Origin: Phycisphaerales bacterium
GTDB lineage: Bacteria; Planctomycetota; Phycisphaerae; SM23-33
Length of the DNA: 16,137 bases
Direction of reading: 5' to 3'
Assembly: GCA_003171235.1 (NCBI GenBank)
Contig: PMYM01000122.1
Location: 1-16,137 of the forward strand
Part shown: positions 1 to 7,734 of the stretch, one piece after another
Numbering within the stretch: position 1 is the first letter of the stretch
Layout: each line of letters opens with the position of its first letter
Notes under the pieces: generated by a model
The model's input: the letters and a program-made list of their open reading frames with translations, nothing else
What the model was told of the DNA's origin: nothing
The model's database searches: none
Position numbers and translations under genes: made by a program

Positions 1-31
1 GGCGGTCTCCTCGGCCCTCTGGGGCACCTTT

Positions 32-54
32 GAAAGCGCCTATTCGCTTTCTTT
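32..54 (+). terminator. Terminator-like hairpin near the window edge
   Basis: The 7-base arm GAAAGCG (32-38) and its exact complement CGCTTTC (45-51) enclose a 6-base loop (CCTATT) and are followed by a short T-rich tail. The hairpin begins inside a TGA at 31-33 that closes a short open frame entering from the left edge. This would fit the 3' end of an upstream gene, but only 10 codons of that frame are visible and other frames are also open here. The stem is short and the T tract weak, so this may not terminate transcription. Confidence 0.25.
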
Positions 55-183
55 CGGGCGAGTCTACTCGACCCGACGGGAGACCGCTTTTTTACTCATG
101 CCATCTTCAGGACCGAAGGCTTTCTTCTATTTCCCTGGCCGTTTTTCCTTGTTCTGTCGCTTGTATACTCGGGCGTTTTCTCA

Positions 184-579
184 TTGGTCTCTTTATGGAC
201 AGGACGGGGGATAGCTTGGGCGGCCTTATTAACCATTTCGGGGTTCTTGGTAGTCCTCTCGGTGTGGTCAGTCTTGCCGAGAAACCGATTGCAGACCGTC
301 ATAGGACCCCGCGCCGCCTCGATGGCACGCATCGAGCGGTTGGAGGTTTATGATGCCTTCCTCCACGGGCAGACGTACCACGGCACCCTGATCGGAGACG
401 ATCGCCTTTTGACGGCCATAATCGAGTACCGCAGACTAAAGCGAGTTGAACCCGCCGTTCCGGTGGACCTGCATGAGCCAAGAGAAAAGAGAATTGACTA
501 TGAAGATGAGCACTCTTGGTTCTCGCTGAACCCTGAAGATGGGCGGATCGAATTCTCTTATCACGAATTTGGACATTAG
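184..579 (+). CDS. Small unrecognised membrane protein
   Basis: I do not recognise the family. Read from TTG at 184 it gives 131 residues: a hydrophobic segment at about residues 9-31, then a roughly 100-residue polar domain ending in an acidic and aromatic C-terminus. This suggests a single-pass protein with one soluble domain. The start is doubtful: TTG is a weak start with no clear ribosome binding site, and the same frame is open back to position 34. The extra upstream stretch contains a second hydrophobic run encoded at about 121-183, so the true protein may be longer, with two membrane segments, or may be a fragment. Base composition is visibly less GC-rich than the genes downstream, which could mean a different origin. 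The soluble part has normal-looking protein composition, which is the main reason to keep it. Confidence 0.45.
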   Translation: MVSLWTGRGIAWAALLTISGFLVVLSVWSVLPRNRLQTVIGPRAASMARIERLEVYDAFLHGQTYHGTLIGDDRLLTAIIEYRRLKRVEPAVPVDLHEPREKRIDYEDEHSWFSLNPEDGRIEFSYHEFGH

Positions 580-604
580 GTATGAACGTCAGGCCAGTGC
601 GATA

Positions 605-618
605 AGAACAAATGTTCT
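605..618. promoter_or_regulatory. Operator-like dyad AGAACA-N2-TGTTCT
   Basis: The sequence has perfect 6-base arms around a 2-base spacer. The core GAAC-N4-GTTC resembles the LexA boxes known from Gram-positive bacteria (CGAAC-N4-GTTCG type), but the outermost bases differ. It lies about 285 bases before the metal ATPase start and 25 bases after the preceding gene, so it could regulate either an unseen promoter here or nothing. Which repressor, if any, binds is unknown. Confidence 0.2.
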
Positions 619-880
619 CCGGGACATCTGCCGCGCAACCTGCTTCTGCTTTCGCTAAGCCGGCGCTAAAGTTGACGCCCAGCGTTGATTTTCTCCCCGG
701 GATCAGGACAATGGCCTTTCCCTGTCGCCGGCGGCGGCTGATAAGGCCGGAGGCGACGGTGCGTTAGCTTGTCGAACCGCCCGCCCGGTGTGGGCGTAGA
801 GAACACAGGCCGCCTCCGGGCGTTGGATAAGCTCCAAACCGGGCGGCAGCGGTGCACTGTCAATTTGGAACCCGAAGTCC

Positions 881-894
881 TCTCCTGCTGGAGA
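881..894 (+). promoter_or_regulatory. Hairpin covering the ATPase ribosome binding site
   Basis: TCTCC (881-885) pairs fully with GGAGA (890-894) around a 4-base loop TGCT. The Shine-Dalgarno core GGAG at 890-893 is inside the paired strand, eight bases ahead of the ATG at 902. In mRNA this would partly block ribosome access and could allow translational control. The stem is only 5 base pairs, so the effect may be small. Confidence 0.3.
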
Positions 895-901
895 CTGCGG
901 C

Positions 902-2926
902 ATGGCACACGATGTCCTGAAAGGTTCGGTCGAGTCGCAGACTGGCCGGGCCGGCTGGCTCATCATCGGCATCCTGCTGGGCGGCATCCTGCTGCTGACC
1001 AGCTACCTTATCCCCCTCTTTCCTTTCTTCCGGCTCTCCGACGAAGTGAACAGGCAGGTATGGGGACAGGGCAACTTCTACGAGGACCTGCTGGCCACGG
1101 TGGGGGCATTGCTGCTGGGGATGCCGATCATCATACACGCCGTCAAGCACCTCTGGCACGGCTCGATGCACATGGACGAGCTGGTGGCCCTGGCGGTGAT
1201 CGCCGCCCTGGCCGCCAACGACCCCAAGACCGCCGGGGCGGTGGCCTTCTTCCTGCTGCTGGCCAACCTGGTCGAGACCCGCACCGCCCTGGGGGCCAAG
1301 GCCAGCATCGAGTCGCTCATCCGCATCAGCCCCACCAAGGCCCACCGGCTCAAGGACGGCGCCGAGGAACTGGTCGATCCGCAGGTCCTGCGGCCGGAGG
1401 ATGTCGTCCGCGTCCGCCCCGGCGACAACATTCCCGCCGACGGCGTCATCATCTCCGGCCAGAGCTCCGTCAACCAGGCACACATTACCGGCGAATCGCT
1501 GCCGGTGGACAAGGCCGTGGGCGACGAGGTCTTCTCCGGCACCAGCAACCAGATGGGCGTGATCGACATCCGCGTCACCCGCGCCGGGGCCGACACCACC
1601 CTGGGCAAGGTCCGCAAACTCATCCTGCAGGCCCAGCAGACCCGCATTCCCATCATGCGCATGATCGACCGCTACGCCGGCTGGTACACCCCCACCATCA
1701 TCATGCTGGTGGGCATCGTGATGTTCTTCCGCGGCGTGGTCGCCGGGCAGGGCGACGCCCTGGAACGGGCCATCACCATGCTGGTGGTGGCCTGCCCATG
1801 CGCCCTGGTGTTGGCGGTGCCCACGGCCATGGTGGCGGCCCTTTCCTGCGCCGCCCGGCTGGGCATACTCATCAAGGATGTCTCCACCCTGGAGGTGGCC
1901 AAGGACCTGACGGCCGTGGTCTTCGACAAGACCGGGACGCTGACCACGGGCGAGCTGGCGGTGACGCGGCTGCAGCCGGTTCCGGGCGTGGAGCCGGCCC
2001 AATTGCTGGCAGCGGCCGCCTCGCTCGAACAGATGTCCAAGCACCCGGTGGCCCAGGCCGTGGCGCGCATCGCCCAGAAGGCGCGGGTCGCCCTTTCGCA
2101 GCCGCAGGAATTCGCCGAGCACGCCGGCAAGGGCGTCAGCGGGCTGCTGAACGGACGGCGCGTGCTGGTGGGGCGGCGGACCTGGCTGGCTCAGCAGCAG
2201 GTGGATTTCACCCCCGTGTCCGATCCGGCCATGGATGAGCCCGAGGGCCTGTCCACCCTGTACGTGGCCAGCGAGGGCAAGCTGCTGGGCTGGGTGGGGC
2301 TGGAAGACCGCACGCGGCCTGAAGCCCGAAAGGCCCTGGACCAACTTCGCCAGTTGGGCATTCGCGAACTGGTCATGGTCACGGGCGACCGCTGGTCGGT
2401 GGCCCGGCGCGTGGCCAAGGAGATGGGCTGCAGCGAAGTGCAGGCCGAAGTCCTGCCCGCCGACAAGCTGGAACTGGTGGCCAGCCTCAAGCAGAAACGG
2501 CACACGGTGGCGGTGGTGGGCGACGGCGTGAACGACGCCCCGGCCCTGGCCGCCGGCGACTTGTCGGTGGCGATGGGCGCCGCCGGCAGCGACGTGGCCA
2601 TCAACTCCGCCTCCATCGCCCTGATGAACAACGACCTGGAGCGGCTGCCGTTTCTGATCAAACTCTCGCGCAAGACCATAAGCGTGGTGCACCAGAACCT
2701 GATGTTCGGCGTGGTCTTCATCGTGCTCTTCGAGGTGCTGGGGGCGATGGATTACATCAAGCCCATCCAGGCGGCGATGCTGCACTTCTGCGCGGCGACC
2801 TTCGTGATCTTCAACTCCGCCCGGCTGGTGCGCTTCGGCGAAGAACTGCACAAGCAGCCCGCGGGAAATCCCGTCCTGACCCCGCGCATAGCCCCCCAGC
2901 CCGTGCCCGCGCAGGCCAAGGCCTGA
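902..2926 (+). CDS. P1B-type heavy-metal-transporting ATPase
   Basis: This is a membrane pump that would use ATP to move a transition-metal ion out of the cytoplasm. All P-type hallmarks are present: TGES at 196-199 (actuator), CPC at 298-300 in the metal-binding helix, DKTGT with the phosphorylated Asp342, the HP pair of the nucleotide domain at 381-382, and GDGVND at 540-545. Hydrophobic helices lie at about 17-43, 60-82 and 93-125, then around the CPC motif and in the last 100 residues. At 674 residues it has no N-terminal HMA domain or CxxC motif; the first helix begins by residue 17. The ligands that define the usual Cu class (YN and MxxSS) and Zn/Cd class (Lys in helix 7, Asp in helix 8) are not evident: after Asn599 the Lys position appears to be Ile607, and His628 sits where the Asp would be. 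I therefore do not assign a metal or a zntA/copA name. The start is supported by GGAG at 890-893. The ABC operon starts 107 bases downstream on the same strand. Confidence 0.93.
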   Translation: MAHDVLKGSVESQTGRAGWLIIGILLGGILLLTSYLIPLFPFFRLSDEVNRQVWGQGNFYEDLLATVGALLLGMPIIIHAVKHLWHGSMHMDELVALAVIAALAANDPKTAGAVAFFLLLANLVETRTALGAKASIESLIRISPTKAHRLKDGAEELVDPQVLRPEDVVRVRPGDNIPADGVIISGQSSVNQAHITGESLPVDKAVGDEVFSGTSNQMGVIDIRVTRAGADTTLGKVRKLILQAQQTRIPIMRMIDRYAGWYTPTIIMLVGIVMFFRGVVAGQGDALERAITMLVVACPCALVLAVPTAMVAALSCAARLGILIKDVSTLEVAKDLTAVVFDKTGTLTTGELAVTRLQPVPGVEPAQLLAAAASLEQMSKHPVAQAVARIAQKARVALSQPQEFAEHAGKGVSGLLNGRRVLVGRRTWLAQQQVDFTPVSDPAMDEPEGLSTLYVASEGKLLGWVGLEDRTRPEARKALDQLRQLGIRELVMVTGDRWSVARRVAKEMGCSEVQAEVLPADKLELVASLKQKRHTVAVVGDGVNDAPALAAGDLSVAMGAAGSDVAINSASIALMNNDLERLPFLIKLSRKTISVVHQNLMFGVVFIVLFEVLGAMDYIKPIQAAMLHFCAATFVIFNSARLVRFGEELHKQPAGNPVLTPRIAPQPVPAQAKA

Positions 2927-3033
2927 GGGAAGCAACAGGCAAGAACAAGCGTGAATCGCCACAGCGGCGCAGAGGCCAATAGAAAAGCGGCAATGTTCAA
3001 CGGATCAACCAGTAAACAGAATAACCAGTGCCT

Positions 3034-4482
3034 ATGCTGAAGGTTTTCGCCATAGCCCGAAATGCCTTCCTGGAGGCCATCCGCCAGCCGATCTTCTTCG
3101 TGCTGATCCTGATCACCTCGGCCGTCCTGGTGCTGGACGTGCCCATGGCCACTTACACCATGGGCACCGGCAACGCCGACTACGCCCAGAGCAACCAGCA
3201 GTGGCTGATCGTAATGGGGTTGTCCACGCTGCTGATGTCGGGCCTGCTGGTGGCCGCCTTCAGCGCCGCCGGCGTCATCAGCCGGGAAATCGAGGACCGC
3301 ACCATCCTGACGGTGCTGGCTAAGCCGGTCTCGCGCCCGACGGTGGTGCTGGGCAAGTACCTGGGGGTGGGTTGTGCCCTGGTGCTGTCGCTGTACATCA
3401 ACACCCTGATCTTCTTCATGACCGTGCGGCAGCGGGTCGTGTTCACCGCCGGCGATCCGGTGGACTGGCCGGTGGTGGTCATCGGCGGCGGCGGGTTTTT
3501 CCTGGCCCTGCTGGCAGCGCTGTTTTTGAACTACTTCTTCGGCTGGAACTGGATCAGTTCTGTGGCGTCCCTGCTGGCCGGCCTGCTGACGGTGGGCATG
3601 CTGCTGGTGAGCCTGCTGGGCAAGGGCTGGACGCCCGTCAGCATAATCCAGACCTTCACCCTGGACATTCCCCCGGAGGTTGTCATCTCGGTGGTGCTGG
3701 TGCTATTCTGCGTGCTGGTGTTTGCCGCGGTGGCGGTGGCCGCCTCGACGCGCCTGGGGCAGGTCAGCACCATCCTGTCCTGCCTGGCATTCTTCGTGGT
3801 CGGGTCGCTGGCCCAGAATTTCTTCGGAACTCACCCCGAACAACCGGCCCTGAACCTGGCCTACCGCACCTTCCCCAACTTGAACTTCTTCTTCACCCTG
3901 GACGTGCTGGAGCGGCAGGACGGGACGGTGCCGGCGGCGTATCTGGGGCTGGCCGGGGTGTACGCCCTGCTGGAGATAGTTGCCATCCTGGCGGTGGGCA
4001 TGGCCCTCTTCCAGGGGCGGGACCTGGAGCGAGGCTCGGACACGTCGCTGGCCCCGCGGCTGGTGGGCCTGCTGGCCTGGTGCGGCCGGGCGCTAGGCAT
4101 CCTGCTGGCGCTGGCGGCGTTGGTGCCGCCGGCGGAGTGGAACTGGAAATTCCGCGTGCTATATGCCCTGGGCATGGCCGCCCTGGCGGCGGGCTTCTGG
4201 CTGTACTGGGGCTGGTTCGGCCGCGGGGTGAAATGGACCTACTGGGCGTTTTTGGTCGCCATCGCCCTGACGGCGGCCGCCCTGGGAGTGCAACTGGCCC
4301 GCGGCCTGCCCCCGACGGGGTTGGCCGGCCCGGCGGGGCTGGCGGTTCTGGGCGCGGCGGTGCTGGCGCCGGCGCTAATGCTCTTGCCGCGCAATCGATT
4401 TCACTTCGGCCTGGCGGGCAGCAAGCAAGTCGCCACCGGCCGGTTGGCCCAATTGACGGGAGCTTCAAATGCAGATCAATAG
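3034..4482 (+). CDS. ABC-2 type transporter permease (permease 1)
   Basis: This inner-membrane subunit of an ABC transporter would form the transport path together with the ATPase encoded at 9153. It has 482 residues and is mostly hydrophobic helices. The N-terminus has the layout of the ABC-2/NosY-like family: a short amphipathic start, a helix at about 20-38, a helix at 58-82, then a cytoplasmic turn (EIEDRTILTVLAKPVSR, about 85-101) that resembles the coupling region in this family and recurs in permease 2. Helices follow near 112-132, 146-170, 177-196, 215-237 and 246-262. A C-terminal extension from about 300 adds several more helices, beyond the usual six. I chose ATG 3034; GTG 3028 in the same frame would add two residues, and neither has a clear ribosome binding site. 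The last 14 bases overlap the next gene. Confidence 0.88.
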   Translation: MLKVFAIARNAFLEAIRQPIFFVLILITSAVLVLDVPMATYTMGTGNADYAQSNQQWLIVMGLSTLLMSGLLVAAFSAAGVISREIEDRTILTVLAKPVSRPTVVLGKYLGVGCALVLSLYINTLIFFMTVRQRVVFTAGDPVDWPVVVIGGGGFFLALLAALFLNYFFGWNWISSVASLLAGLLTVGMLLVSLLGKGWTPVSIIQTFTLDIPPEVVISVVLVLFCVLVFAAVAVAASTRLGQVSTILSCLAFFVVGSLAQNFFGTHPEQPALNLAYRTFPNLNFFFTLDVLERQDGTVPAAYLGLAGVYALLEIVAILAVGMALFQGRDLERGSDTSLAPRLVGLLAWCGRALGILLALAALVPPAEWNWKFRVLYALGMAALAAGFWLYWGWFGRGVKWTYWAFLVAIALTAAALGVQLARGLPPTGLAGPAGLAVLGAAVLAPALMLLPRNRFHFGLAGSKQVATGRLAQLTGASNADQ

Positions 4483-6736
4483 ACGCGGACAGAAGGTCGC
4501 CCTGGCCGGGGCGGTGCTTCAGGCCGGACTGGCGGTGCTGGCGGCGGCCCTGTGGCTGGTCAGCCAAAGCGCCGCCGCCTGGCCGGTCATCTGGATGAAC
4601 CTGGCCGCCCTGCCGCTGTGGATCCTGACGGCGATACTTTTCCACTGCCGCCACCTGGCCCGGCGGGAGGAGTGGGAGCTGGAGCAGCTTTCCGGAACCG
4701 CCCCCAGCGGCAGCATCTTCATCGAAGGCAAGGACGCCCTGGGCCAGCGCCCCGCCGCCGCCCGCCTGCGCTGGATGGAGCGGTACCTGGTGGCGGTGGT
4801 GACCATCATCCTGTCGCTCTACCAGGCGGTAATGGGCCTGCTGCTGATGCGGTGGCTCAAGGCGCCCGGCGACGCCACCATCCTGGGCAGCGCCCTGACT
4901 TGCGTGTTTTTCGCCGGCGGCGGGGCCTTCCTGGCCTTCCTGGTCAGCCGCTACGCCACGGGCATGGCCAAGACCCCCTCCTACTCTCTGCTGAGGGCCC
5001 CGGGCAGCTTCCTCTTCGCCAACTGCCTGGGGCTGGCCCTGTTGGCGCTGGCCCTGCTGCTGGGCAGCTTCCAGCTCACCGGCCTGGAGCGGGTGCTGAC
5101 CTTCGCCCTGCCCATCCTGATGGTGGTGGTGGGGGCGGAGATGGGTCTGAACTTTGTGTTGGACCTGTACCGCCCGCGCCTGCCCGGCGTGGAACACCGC
5201 TTCAGCTACGACAGCCGGCTGCTCAACCTCATCGCCAGCCCCGAGTCCATCAGCCAGTCAATCGCCGACACCCTCAACTACCAGTTCGGCTTTGAAGTCT
5301 CCTCCACCTGGTTCTATAAGCTGCTGAGAAGGACCTTCATGCCGCTGCTGGCCTGCGGCGGGCTGATTCTGTGGCTCTTGACCGGCCTGGTGGTAGTGGA
5401 CGAGGGCCAGCAGTACGTGGTGCTGCACTGGGGCCAGCCCACGGCGGTGCTGGAGGCGCGATCGCTGCCGCACCTGATCTGGCCCTGGCCGATCGACACC
5501 GTCAAGGCCTTCGACGCCTCGGAGGTCAAGACGCTGGAGCTGGGTGTGGGCGGCCAGCGCCAGGAAGATAAAATCAACGGCAAACTGGTCTATCTATGGG
5601 GCAAGGAACACGGCAACCGTCTGGAACTGGACACGTTGGTGGCGGCCCCCGCCCAGGCCGGACGGCAGGACGATTTTCCCAACATCATTAAACTGGTCGT
5701 GAGCATAAACTATCACATCGCCGACGCCCGCAGCTACGGCTTCCGCTACACCACCACCGGCTCTGACGCCCAGGCAGCCGCCCCCGACAAGGTGCTGGAG
5801 GCCATCGCCTATCGCGAGATGGTGACTTACGCCGCATCGGCCACGCTGGACGAACCCCTGCCGGCGGGCTCGCCCGCCAACCGGGCCGAGGCCATCATGA
5901 CCTTCGGCCAGGCGGCGGCGGCCAAGGCCCTTAAGCAGCGCATCGCCAGCCGGGCCGATCAGATGCAACTGGGAGTGGAAATCCTGGGGGTGCAGATCCT
6001 GGCCTGCCACCCGCCGGCGGAAGCGGCCGAGGCTTTCGAGGGCGTGATTTCGGCCGAACTCGATCAGGACCGCCAGCGCTTCGAGGCCCAGGCCGATGCC
6101 AACAAGACCCTGGCGACCGTGGCCGGTTCGCCCGAGCAGGCAACGATCTTTGTCCAGGCCTCGGGCATGTACAACGAACTGCGGAACCTCTGGCAGGCCC
6201 AGGGCGATGAGCCCGCCTTTAAGGCCGCCCTGGCGCAGGCGCGGGCGGCGGCGGATGAGCGGCTTTCCCAACTGCGGCGCCAGGCGCAGACCGACGATAC
6301 GGCCAGCGCCGAGGCCCGCGCCGCCCAGGCCGACATGCTCGCCCGCCAGCAGCGCTACCTCCAGACGCTGGGGCGCCTCGCCGCCGACGCATCCGCCCTG
6401 CCGGAGGAAGTGGCCAAGGCCCTGGACCAGCGCGACACCCTGCTGGAAAAACTCACCGGCAGCGTCGCCACCATCATCGCCCAGGCCCGCGCCGACCGCT
6501 GGAAGAACGAGCTCCGCGAACGCAGCCGGGCCCAGACCTTCGACGTCCAGTTGGCGGCCATGAAGCAGGCGCCCGATCTTTACATGCTGGACCGCTACCT
6601 CCAGGCCCTCAACGAAGGCCTGCGCGATGTCCGCAAGTACGTCATCGGATTATCCGGCAAACAATTGGAGCTGTGGCTGGACCTCAAGCAGCCGCAGGGC
6701 AGCCCCGCCGACATGCCCATCGGCAAGGAGAAGTAA
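4469..6736 (+). CDS. SPFH-domain protein with multi-pass N-terminus (HflK-like)
   Basis: Proteins of the SPFH family (stomatin, prohibitin, flotillin, HflK/C) oligomerise on membranes into rings or cages that organise other membrane proteins. This 755-residue member has an unusual N-terminal half with about six hydrophobic helices (near 11-31, 37-59, 105-127, 138-160, 180-202, 208-230). A seventh follows at 288-310, directly before the SPFH domain (about 305-540), as in ordinary HflK. An Ala/Gln/Arg-rich helical, probably coiled-coil region follows (540-690), then a C-terminal part (700-735) like the end of HflK. E. coli HflK has one membrane helix and about 420 residues, so roughly 280 residues are added in front. 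The start has a good ribosome binding site (GGGAG 4458-4462, six bases away) and lies inside the end of permease 1. Being fused to a multi-pass domain, it may hold a specific membrane partner in the SPFH assembly; that is inference. Confidence 0.85.
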   Translation: MQINRRGQKVALAGAVLQAGLAVLAAALWLVSQSAAAWPVIWMNLAALPLWILTAILFHCRHLARREEWELEQLSGTAPSGSIFIEGKDALGQRPAAARLRWMERYLVAVVTIILSLYQAVMGLLLMRWLKAPGDATILGSALTCVFFAGGGAFLAFLVSRYATGMAKTPSYSLLRAPGSFLFANCLGLALLALALLLGSFQLTGLERVLTFALPILMVVVGAEMGLNFVLDLYRPRLPGVEHRFSYDSRLLNLIASPESISQSIADTLNYQFGFEVSSTWFYKLLRRTFMPLLACGGLILWLLTGLVVVDEGQQYVVLHWGQPTAVLEARSLPHLIWPWPIDTVKAFDASEVKTLELGVGGQRQEDKINGKLVYLWGKEHGNRLELDTLVAAPAQAGRQDDFPNIIKLVVSINYHIADARSYGFRYTTTGSDAQAAAPDKVLEAIAYREMVTYAASATLDEPLPAGSPANRAEAIMTFGQAAAAKALKQRIASRADQMQLGVEILGVQILACHPPAEAAEAFEGVISAELDQDRQRFEAQADANKTLATVAGSPEQATIFVQASGMYNELRNLWQAQGDEPAFKAALAQARAAADERLSQLRRQAQTDDTASAEARAAQADMLARQQRYLQTLGRLAADASALPEEVAKALDQRDTLLEKLTGSVATIIAQARADRWKNELRERSRAQTFDVQLAAMKQAPDLYMLDRYLQALNEGLRDVRKYVIGLSGKQLELWLDLKQPQGSPADMPIGKEK

Positions 6737-6766
6737 TTCGCCCCCCCGGGCGCACAGGAAAAAACC

Positions 6767-7732
6767 ATGAACAACAAGATCCTAGGCATCGGAATGGTCG
6801 TCGGCGTGTCGCTGCTGTTGATCCTTTCCACCGTGGCCTTCACCCTGGAAAGCTACCAGGTGGCCATTGTCAAAACCTTCGGCAAGGCCGCCAGCCCTAT
6901 GACCGAGGCCGGGCTGCACTTCAAGCTGCCCTGGCCTATCCAGTCGGTGACCCGCTACGACCGTCGCACCTTCATCTTCGACGACACGCACGAGCAGATC
7001 CAGACGGCCGACCACAAGAACATCACCGTCACCGTGTATTGCTGCTGGCGGATACAGGACGCGCTGACCTTCGTCCGCAACGCCCCCGGCGGCTCGATCA
7101 AGGAGGCTGAAAGGTCCCTGCGCGACATCGTGCGCGACGCCAAGAAGAACGTGCTGGGCCAGCATGCCATGACCGAACTGGTGAACACCGACCCGGAGAA
7201 GATGAAGATTCTCGATATCGAAAACACCATTCGAGACCAGGTCCAGCAGAGCGCGGCCATCTACGGCGTGGCCGTCACCGACGTCGGCGTCAAGTCCATC
7301 GGCCTGCCGGAGAGCGTCACCAAAACGGTGATCGAGAACATGAAGAGCGAGCGCAATCGCCTGGCCGAGCGGTACAAGGCCCAAGGGGAATCGGACGCCA
7401 AGGCCATCCGCGGCCAGGCGGACAGCCTTCGCTCGCAGATCGCCCAGTTCGCTGAAAACTACGCCAGCCTGATCCGCTCGGAAGGCGACGCCGCCGCCGC
7501 CCAGTTCTACAGCAAGTTTGAAAAGAATCAGCAATTCGCCATGTTCCTGCGCGAACTGGACTTCCTCAAGGACGTGCTCAAGAACAACACCGTGATCGTG
7601 CTGGACAAGTCGATGCAGCATAGCTTCAGCCTCTTCGGCGAGGGCGCCAATCTGCCCGGCAAGGCCGTCCCGTCCACCCAGCCGGCCAGCCAGGCCGCCG
7701 CCAACGCCGGCCAGCCCAGCGAGGGCAAGTAA
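6767..7732 (+). CDS. hflC: HflC-like SPFH/band 7 protein
   Basis: This is the clearest HflC relative in the window, with 321 residues close to the family norm. One membrane helix (about 5-27) is followed by the SPFH domain, including a hydrophobic GLHFKLPWPIQSV stretch at 49-61 and a strand-rich core. A long helix from about 185 carries the typical HflC pattern (ENMKSERNRLAERYKAQGES at 190-209, then EGDAAAAQFY at 239-248). The C-terminal 25 residues are Ala/Gln/Pro-rich and probably disordered. In E. coli HflC pairs with HflK to form a cage around the FtsH protease; no FtsH gene is seen here, so the partners are more likely the SPFH proteins on either side. The start is supported by AGGA at 6756-6759. 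The symbol refers to family resemblance, not proven equivalence. Confidence 0.88.
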   Translation: MNNKILGIGMVVGVSLLLILSTVAFTLESYQVAIVKTFGKAASPMTEAGLHFKLPWPIQSVTRYDRRTFIFDDTHEQIQTADHKNITVTVYCCWRIQDALTFVRNAPGGSIKEAERSLRDIVRDAKKNVLGQHAMTELVNTDPEKMKILDIENTIRDQVQQSAAIYGVAVTDVGVKSIGLPESVTKTVIENMKSERNRLAERYKAQGESDAKAIRGQADSLRSQIAQFAENYASLIRSEGDAAAAQFYSKFEKNQQFAMFLRELDFLKDVLKNNTVIVLDKSMQHSFSLFGEGANLPGKAVPSTQPASQAAANAGQPSEGK

Positions 7733-7734
7733 CC

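Larger units (their letters stand above)
580..901. other. 322-base gene-free leader before the metal ATPase
   Basis: No convincing gene is present; the reading frames that cross it have skewed Arg/Pro/Gly content and are shadows of the ATPase. It holds an operator-like dyad at 605-618 and a hairpin over the ribosome binding site at 881-894. Two pairs of 9-base complementary arms occur in crossing order: 747-755 pairs with 811-819, and 781-789 pairs with 838-846. These cannot form together as simple nested hairpins, so they would be alternative structures or a pseudoknot. In such GC-rich DNA, chance matches of this length are possible. Confidence 0.5.

Noticed and set aside
769..2238. 489-codon + strand frame beginning before the metal ATPase
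   Set aside because: Gly/Arg/His-rich low-complexity translation, overlapping the ATPase in another frame.
860..2962. 700-codon open frame on the - strand opposite the metal ATPase
   Set aside because: The protein has extreme His/Gly/Gln/Ala content and no recognisable domain, as expected for the antisense of a high-GC gene; the + strand frame has every P-type ATPase motif.
3893..5197. 434-codon - strand frame
   Set aside because: Pro/Gln/Gly-rich antisense shadow of permease 1 and SPFH 1.
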